Shown piece by piece: positions 57,163-64,000 of a stretch of 64,000 nt of DNA; position 1 is the first letter of the stretch; every line of letters starts with the position of its first letter. The stretch is from Sweltsa coloradensis (Eukaryota; Arthropoda; Insecta; Plecoptera; Chloroperlidae): NCBI GenBank assembly GCA_024449915.1, contig JAMZAV010000633.1, forward strand, positions 1-64,000, given 5' to 3'. The position numbers and the translations under genes are program-made. Under the pieces are notes generated by a model that worked only from the letters and a program-made list of their open reading frames with translations, had not been told where the DNA came from and searched no databases.

Positions 57163-57516
57163 TTAGGGGCTAGGCCTAGCTAGCCTAGGTAGGCCTAGGA
57201 TCATGGCAATTGCATAAATTAGCTAGGCCTAGGCCCTAGCCCTAGGGCAACTCGGACCTACCTAGGGCCTAGGCCCCTACAGTACCAACAATTAAGGGTT
57301 AGTTTCTAAAGCATGAAGCTAGGGCTTGGCCCACTAGACAAAAATACGCCATGGTTGGAGCTGCTTTGAGCAAGGCTTGCACGTGTGCAAGAAATTATGA
57401 CACCAGCCATTTTAGCCTCAAGCTCAATAAGATATCAAACGCGAGAGTATTTTCATAAAAAATTATCAAGAATGTACAGTTTTAAACATATTCAATTACT
57501 TTCCAAGTGAACTTAC

Positions 57517-57519
57517 CAT
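57517..57519 (-). CDS. rpl4: ribosomal protein L4 (uL4), exon 1 start codon
   Basis: On the minus strand TTGCTTTTAAG is followed by ATG and immediately by the donor GTAAGT, so the coding part of exon 1 is the ATG alone. Joining it to exon 2 gives [13 protein letters not shown], as expected for uL4. The transcription start is not fixed; a pyrimidine-rich TTCTTGCTTTT lies just upstream of the ATG and could be near it. Confidence 0.75.
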
Positions 57520-57559
57520 CTTAAAAGCAAGAATTTAACACAATGTGGCACAAACTACT

Positions 57560-57660
57560 GACGGATATTAACGTCCGCCATTCACAAGGATGGATGATAA
57601 CCGGAAGCTACACGATGCATATTATTTCTCCCGGCATGCCTTTTGCTACGGGGTTTCTAT
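57560..57660 (-). promoter_or_regulatory. probable rpl4 promoter
   Basis: Upstream of the rpl4 ATG on the minus strand lie an ETS-type CTTCCGGTT (about 57600), a GAATGGCGGACG motif resembling a YY1 site (about 57565) and GCATGCCGGGAG (about 57635), resembling part of a ZNF143-type site. ETS and YY1 sites are common at animal ribosomal protein promoters. The assignment is by motif and position only. Confidence 0.4.
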
Positions 57661-59241
57661 TCGGTTCTTGTGTTTGTTGTTGTTTTGCTATTTTCACTGC
57701 CATGTAGATAAAACATCATCGTGATCGAAACCACATTATTTCTGATGGTATCTTAAAAAATAGTGCACAACTTAAACAAGAAAATATCAATCAATTTAGC
57801 GATTTATTGTTACAACCAATTGAATTAATGCAATATTAGTGTGTGTATTATGTATAATCATTCTGTGATTACGTATTTACTACTTCAATTAATTTTGTTA
57901 TTTAAAAAAAATGGTGTACAATGGCCGCTTTCGAACATCACCACGATTGTTGTTTTGTATGGATTTCTTCGGAATTTAACGCTGTTACCAGAAAAGAAAG
58001 ATACTATAGGCATTCTTAATTATTTAAGTAATGCATGGTTAAGTTTTTATGTCCATAAAAGTTACAACTTAATGATATTGCAATGTTAAACACTTGGACC
58101 CAGTCGATTTACAACATGTCTTAAAGGCAAATAATGGATTCCTCCGCGGCAGCCATTTTGCTCGAAAATTTTGACAATTTGTCTAGTGATCCGTCGAATG
58201 TGTGTAAACATAAACTACTAAATATACATTTTCTTTACTTCAAGTTGCATCGCTTTTTAGAAATATTTATGTTTCTTTCTGTGCGGTTGTGAAAGTGAAA
58301 GTCAAATTTACAGGCAATAGGGCTAGGGCCTAGCCTAGCCAAGTTCACACACAGGCCTAGGCTCCTATGCCCTAGACAAGCCTATTAAACCAATTGGCAT
58401 TTTTGACATGAACTTCAAGATGTCATAACTGCAGACTAGGCCTACCTCTATGTTTGGGCCTAGGCTAGTTGATCTTCAATTTTACTAAATTTATCTGGTA
58501 AAAAAGTAATTCCCAATTATGTCCAACTTAAAGGCTAGGGCTAGGCCTAGGCCCTACCTAGGCCTAGGCCTAGGCCTAGTTGTTCCATCTTGCCCTTAGA
58601 GTTTACCTCTAGGCTAGGCCCTAAGACTAGCCCTAGGCTTTCTGGATGTAGGCCTACGTGATTGGAATCCCCAAATGGATATTAAATAGGCCTAGCCTAG
58701 CCCTAGGCCTACACAAAGGTCTAGGTAGGCTACCTAGGCCTAGTAGGCTACCCCTTGATATGCCCAGGATGATTAGGGCGGTAGGGCCTATCATAGGGCC
58801 TTGGTTCTGAACAGAACACTGAACAATAGGTCGGCCCTCCCATCATTTCAATACACAATCTGATCCTAGGCCTAGCCGGAATGAAGTTCAGTAACTGAAA
58901 TGATTGCTAGGGCGTAGATTTGGCTCAGCTGTATCGGTATAGGCCTACCTACCTAATGTTTACACCAGTAGGATTAATGTTTCCAGACAACGGCACCCTA
59001 ACCAGAAGCTCTTTCTGGGCTAGGGCCCTACCTAGGCCTAGGGTCGCCACGACAGCCCCGATATCCAATTTTTAGTCCCGCCAATATACCAAGCGGGTTG
59101 TGGTTAAATTTATCTATTCCAACGCATTTTTGGTGATTTTCTGGTTTGTGCACTACAAAAACCAACAATATTTTCATACCGGTGTATAGGGTAGGTCTAT
59201 TGATACGTAGGACGAACAAAATCTTATCGGGCCATTCCATA

Positions 59242-60862
59242 GTTGCGGGTGTGACACATTACACACTTACAATACCTGCCAAGTGTTTATAAATTACAAA
59301 TTGATACCCAAGACATTGTATACATTCATTGTTGCCATAAGATGTACAAATACACCAAATTTCAACTTTCTGTGACTTTAAGAAATCAGTAAATAAAAAT
59401 TAAAACAAGTGTTGCGGGTGTGACACTTTTTGCCACTGTATTTACACCCTTACATGAACATGTGCAAAAGTCTGTGAATATAGGACCCCTTGCATAGGCA
59501 ACTATTTTTTTCCTAAAGCATTATAGAACACCCTTAAAATAAAATGTAAGGAATAGTGGCTCAAATAATTTAAAAGACGATTTATGATGGTTTGAAGATG
59601 TTGCGGGTGTGACAAGGAAATGTTGCGGGTGTGACGTAGTGCACAAATATAACATTAAATACGAGTTTTTGTATGTAGATTATAATTTGGTTGGCAGTTT
59701 TCTTACATACTTGATGAATACTCAATACTAAAATGTAAGTTAACAAATATGCATGCTAAATATGATATAAAAAAAGGGTAGCCTATTATAAAATAAAGTG
59801 TTGCATTGTAATTTTTTTAATGAAATATGGATCCTCGTCACTGATTATTTTTGTTTAAACTTTGAAGTAGGGGCTAATAGCATAAAAAGATGATTAACTA
59901 ATAATGTCTTATCATTTATCATTATTCATGCATGCCTAATCACTGACGAACTTAATTGCCCATTATTGTTGTGAAGTATTGGAGGAGCTACCATCTTCTT
60001 GATAACGTCTTTGTTCTCGCATGACGTATTCACAATATCGGGCCATACCCAATAGTTGCCACTAGGATGCATGCATATACTTAAGCCTAAGGGTTACTTC
60101 ACTGGTTTCATCATCAAATCTACGATTTCAGCATAATACTGCTTGTCGGTATTTTTTTCCCCATTTACCGCAAGTGAAACGAGGACAAAATCACTGACGT
60201 TAATATCTAGGGCAGGATTGTTGACAGATGCGCAGACATCCGAAAAAATAATCACTTTTGTTAACTTAAGAAACTCGACTTTTAGTTCAGCAAAAATCTT
60301 TTTGAGGAATGCCCACACTGCATGTTTGTTATGTGTCAAGTCATCACTTTCAACCGCGGAGGACCTCTTAAAGTCATCTTTTAATCAAGCACAGTCTGTA
60401 AAAAACAGTAATTTGATCATGACTCCAATGAGCGCTCTGAATCTCGTCTTGAATGATTGCCGAAAAATTTTCAGCAAAAGTCGACTTGAAGTACAAATTT
60501 GTTTTCCGGTAGGTACCTACCTAATCTCTCATTTGCATTTTCAAAATACGTTGACTGCGTGCGTTATGTGCATTACTTAGGCTACCTAAACTAGGTCTAG
60601 GCCTAATGGGCAATTTTTTTTACCTATTTGACTGAAGCCCTGGCATTATCATGCAATTCAATAATCATGTCACACCCGCAACATAACAGTGTGTCACACC
60701 CGCAACACAATTTCAACCACTTCTAGTCAGTGCATCTCAGTTTTCTCTGTTGGATATGATAAGTCATATATCCCAACCTTAAAATAAAGTACTCTCCAAC
60801 TTTTGTTAGCCATAATCTTAACACTATCATAGTTTATTGTAGTTTTGTGTTGCGGGTGTGAC
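59242..60862. mobile_element. element with GTTGCGGGTGTGACA words
   Basis: Seven copies of the word lie in two clusters: forward at 59242, 59411, 59600 and 59622, and, after a 1-kb gap, inverted at 60668 and 60692 plus forward at 60849. The gap holds the transposase-like remnant at 60094-60508. Exact termini were not found. This is the clearest link between a reiterated word and the transposase-like family. Confidence 0.65.
60094..60508 (-). pseudogene. transposase-like protein, central and C-terminal remnant
   Basis: From about 60508 the frame reads NKFVLQVDFAENFSAIIQDE followed by IQSAHWSHDQITVF. After a frameshift in a T-run and one stop where tryptophan is expected, it continues LKDDFKRSSAVESDDLTHNK, then AVWAFLKKIFAELK and KVIIFSD. 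An internal deletion then fuses VCASVNN to LDINVSDFVLVSLAVNGEK, ending at 60094. I recall QVDFAENF, QDEIQSAHW and SDDLTHDK as hallmarks of an uncharacterised transposase-like family in cnidarians, fishes and other animals. The conserved aspartates fit a nuclease core, but catalysis is not shown. The overlapping 145-codon plus-strand frame is a shadow. Confidence 0.65.
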
Positions 60863-61603
60863 TTGTATTCATAACATCTTTAATGATACAAAATTTAAGT
60901 AAAACTTACTTTGTGTTCAGTTTTTCCAACTAAAATACTTCACAACATCATTAAGTGTTGATATACAAAAGACAGAACTTCACACAGCTGACCTAAAAGA
61001 AATTGGAGGGCTTACAATTTAGGGGATGTGGCACTAAAATAAAAACAATAACTTTACACCAACTTTGAAGCACTGTAAAACACATAATTGACTACCCACA
61101 AAGAAAGCAAAGACATTTTGAAATTCAGTGGAGTTTTGACTTTAATTTTTGACCCATCAATACACTATTGGGTAAAAATTATTTTTCACTTGTCAGGCTC
61201 ACTTTGCTATGGAATGGCCGTTATGCCTAATTCATATGATTGCAGGGCTCAAAAAATTCATTAATGGCACATGCCCGGCTGGGCATATTGGAGATAATTT
61301 TACATGCCCAGACAGAAAACTTACATGCCAATTTTTTTTAAACAATTTGGCCTATGTTGTAAAATCGGCTAGGATATCAGGACATAGGCCCTATAAGTGA
61401 AATCCTGCTAAAACGTTCGGAGGCGTTTCACTGCCCAATACGTCTGAATTTTTACAGTTTTTTATTTGTAGGCCCCTATAGGTAGTAGCCTACCGTAGGT
61501 CCTGTCTTAAATGATCGTATCTAATACGTCATCCCCGCCGATTATGTAGCCTACAAAAATCGATTTAAAAGTGTAGCCTACTACCTCTCAGCCACTCCGG
61601 CTT

Positions 61604-61998
61604 GTCACGGATGTTACATTTCACTCTTTATAGAGCTAAAAATCTTATATTAACTAATTAATTGTAATGTTTATACTGAAACAATTGTGTTTACACACTA
61701 CCTACCATAAGGTGAAAAAGATTTTTAAATGAATTGTAATTTTTAGATATATTGAGTGAAATGTGGTGTCACGGATGTTACATTGTTTGGGAAGTGGATC
61801 CCGGATCATCATCAAAAGATAGAAAATTCAGGTCCCTGGCCCAGACAGCTACATTTCCATATACCTACATAGAGCTTATCCATGAAAGATGAACCCTTAT
61901 AATCACCCATTCATTGTTTTAAAAATAAATGATATTAATCGTTATGATTTTTTGTGTGCGTCACGGATGTTACAATGGTTTTTGTCACGGATGTTACA
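61604..61998 (+). repeat. GTCACGGATGTTACA word, four exact copies
   Basis: Identical 15-bp copies lie at 61604-61618, 61768-61782, 61960-61974 and 61984-61998, all forward, with irregular spacing (164, 192 and 24 bp). No coding sequence or paired TIR was found. It looks like one end of an element of the same type as its neighbours. Confidence 0.75.
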
Positions 61999-62684
61999 CA
62001 CACTTTGCCGTGCCAGTTTCTAACCATTTTCAATTTATATTACTATGTTATTCTTAGTTACAAATTCAAGCACTCCTTATCTATAGTATCTAAAATGTTT
62101 GGGTTCAAAATAAAATTGTTAAATAAAATAAATGCAATGTAAGGAATTGCTGAGGCTGGTGCGGAGACAAGTTTAGACGCTAGCATTCTGTTTTTTCTGG
62201 GTAAACGGTTTACAACACTACTATCAAATTTCACACTATTGATAATAAAGAATAAATCTATGCTATCCAGTAGGCCTACGCGTATTTCTAAATTACCCAA
62301 TTAATTGATTTTGAATTGAAAATTTAGTGAAATCACCGAAATTTACTCCATTTTGGTCATTTATTCCAAGTAAACAGATTTTTTTAACTCAAATATGCTA
62401 TGCATAGGCCTACTGGATATCAACGTTTAAATCAATGTGAACGCGTAGGTTAACTTGTTTTTATCTTAAGATAAACGGTTTGGTGGGAATTTCCAGAATT
62501 GGAATCCTTGTTTTGGATTTCTTTTTTTTCACGTTTTGGACTTTGGCCTATGTCTGGCAATGGATTTTTAAGGCTTAATTATTGCAACCAATTGCGGATA
62601 TAAATATAAATGTACTTTAATAACATCCATGCAAAATTTGGTAATGATATTACCAACCGTTCAGCAGAAACCATGAACACCTGC

Positions 62685-63861
62685 TGTACCTTGGACCACT
62701 TTTTACATTTATATGGTTTCTGGAGAAATGAGATGATGATTTTGGTTTATTTTTTTGGTATTTGCTAAAACATACCTTGTAGGCCTACAAACTTTGTTGA
62801 TTTTATTGTATATATGGCACTTTACAATTATTGCTATAAATTAACCATTTTAATAATTAGTGCAAAGTGGTCCAAGGTACAGCATAGCGATGTACCTTGG
62901 ACCATGTAATTCGTAGGCCTACCTTGGACCATGTAATTTATGCCTTGAATTATGTACATAAATTACATAGAAAATTGAAGGATAGGCCTATAGGCCTACT
63001 TAATGTTTTCTTTCTTGTTAGTACTTCATATTTAAAGAGTGGGAGTGTATAGTTATATTTCTATTGACTAAAAATATTATTAAGGCCAGCCATTTTGAAT
63101 TATAGAATATAAAAAAGAAAAATCGGTACTTAGACCCCCCCGAAAAGGAAAGTAGGTTAGGGGGTTGGGGGGGGGAAGCATGAAGTGCATTGCCGTAGTC
63201 AGCTAGCCCCCTCCTCCCCTAAAAAGTGGATAGTTGGTTGGGGGGGTGGCGCAAAGTGCCGAGGGGGGGGCCTAGCTGACAACGGCAACGCATTTTATGC
63301 TTCCCCCACGGCGCTTTGCGGGCCCGCCCCCCTAACTCCACTAATGTCACCCTTACCTTGCCCTCTTTACTTCGTAGCATTATGTAAAGAAACAAAACGA
63401 ATTGGCCTACCATGGTAAAGGAAATGCCATGTTAAAATATGTACCTTGGACATGGTCCAAGGTACATTACTATAAGGTGACCCAAGGTACAACCAAGCAC
63501 GTAACTTTTTGATTTCCCTCCAATTTAGTTTGAGGTTAAGTTGCCTGTTTTATGTAATTGGTATAATTATACATCAAAACATGGTTCTCAGACTTAATAA
63601 AGTGTTTTAGCAGTAAAATATCATTCAAGACTTTAAAAAGCAAAATAGTAACATGCAAAATATTTACTTTGAATGGTTGAAAACACAAATTATTTTTTTA
63701 ATGATGCTAGGTTTTCTACCACCATCCCAGTTTGGTATAGTCTGACACCTAGTGGCATAATTGACAACTAGAAATTTTAGCTATTTTTTTACCACAAGAT
63801 AGCAGAGATATCTTGAATGGTCCAAGGTACAACTATGTCCAAGGTACAGCATGTTCCCCTA
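62685..63861. mobile_element. element with TGTACCTTGGACCA words
   Basis: Forward words lie at 62685, 62891, 62920 and 63440. Inverted words lie at about 63452, 63482 (variant), 63818 and 63836, with one more inverted at 62868. The right end reads GGTACAGCATGTTCCCCTA at 63861, so the terminus in inverted reading is TAGGGGA, as in F1. The left end is degraded near 62670. A GC-rich low-complexity segment (63130-63330) lies inside. No transposase was recognised. Confidence 0.65.
63441..63465. repeat. palindrome of two facing words
   Basis: GTACCTTGGAC, a 3-bp spacer ATG, and GTCCAAGGTAC form a perfect inverted repeat with 11-bp arms. Confidence 0.9.
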
Positions 63862-64000
63862 TAGTTTTCCAATATGTTACGTTTTATAAATGTTTACATA
63901 AACTTAGAAAAAGGTAGGGTAGTGTTGTTTTAATAATAATAAAAACTTTTACAAACATGTAATAGGCTACAAATACTATCGAAGTTTGAAATACCTAACA
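63862..64000. other. no feature seen
   Basis: AT-rich sequence at the window edge without a recognisable feature. Confidence 0.4.

Larger units (their letters stand above)
57170..59060. repeat. DNA dense in TAGGCCTA/CCTAGG words
   Basis: Dozens of overlapping TAGGCCTA, CCTAGGCC and GCCTAGC words occur, densest at 58320-58790. They are not in a fixed tandem period. The same words are spread through most non-TE parts of the window. Confidence 0.7.

Noticed and set aside
57841..58089. 82-codon plus-strand frame as a divergent gene next to the rpl4 promoter
   Set aside because: Hydrophobic AT-driven composition, no motif, and no splice or polyadenylation context.
60143..60580. 145-codon plus-strand open frame
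   Set aside because: It is antisense to the transposase-like remnant, whose motifs are clear on the minus strand.
59242..63861. CRISPR-like array of short repeats
   Set aside because: The spacing is irregular, both orientations occur, there are no cas genes, and the DNA is from an intron-bearing animal nucleus.

Overview
This window is animal nuclear DNA. It has spliced GT-AG exons of a ribosomal protein gene, several degraded non-LTR retrotransposons, many DNA transposons with terminal inverted repeats (TIRs) and target-site duplications (TSDs), and no bacterial-style operons. The exon sequence and repeat style suggest a marine invertebrate, perhaps a deuterostome such as an echinoderm or hemichordate. 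That placement is an impression, not a demonstrated result. A palindromic word of the TAGGCCTA/CCTAGG type is strikingly common in the unique-looking DNA.

The only host protein gene I can support is rpl4 (ribosomal protein uL4) on the minus strand. Exon 1 ends with the ATG at 57519-57517, exon 2 is 47079-47256, exon 3 is 46018-46263, exon 4 is 39941-40065 and exon 5 is 33142-33240. Reading phase is kept across every junction. This gives the first 217 codons. Later exons were not found and probably lie beyond the left edge. Downstream of exon 5, on the same strand, are six copies of a roughly 90-nt C/D-box snoRNA-like unit (near 26.1, 23.2, 13.1, 5.1, 4.7 and 4.1 kb). Each carries stretches complementary to one conserved 28S rRNA segment. 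Snips of shared flanking sequence show that they were once a compact tandem array, later split by transposons.

Most other DNA is transposon nested in transposon. I could pair ends and TSDs for twelve hAT-like elements (8-bp TSD), two pogo/Tigger-like elements (TA), two PIF/Harbinger-like elements (TWA), one piggyBac-like element (TTAA), several foldback elements and several LINE fragments. Nests reach four levels at 20.8-22.4 kb and 26.5-32.1 kb. Several insertions are confirmed by an uninterrupted relative in this same window.

The most unusual component is a set of elements that each carry their own reiterated 13-15-bp word, in one or both orientations: at 9.0-12.3 kb, 49.6-52.9 kb, 59.2-60.9 kb, 61.6-62.0 kb and 62.7-63.9 kb. 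Two of these regions contain remains of one transposase-like protein family (N-terminal KQKMYRER-type piece, central QDEIQSAHW piece, C-terminal DDIVMEL-type piece). My reading is one superfamily of DNA transposons in which each lineage uses a different repeated recognition word. That interpretation is inference.
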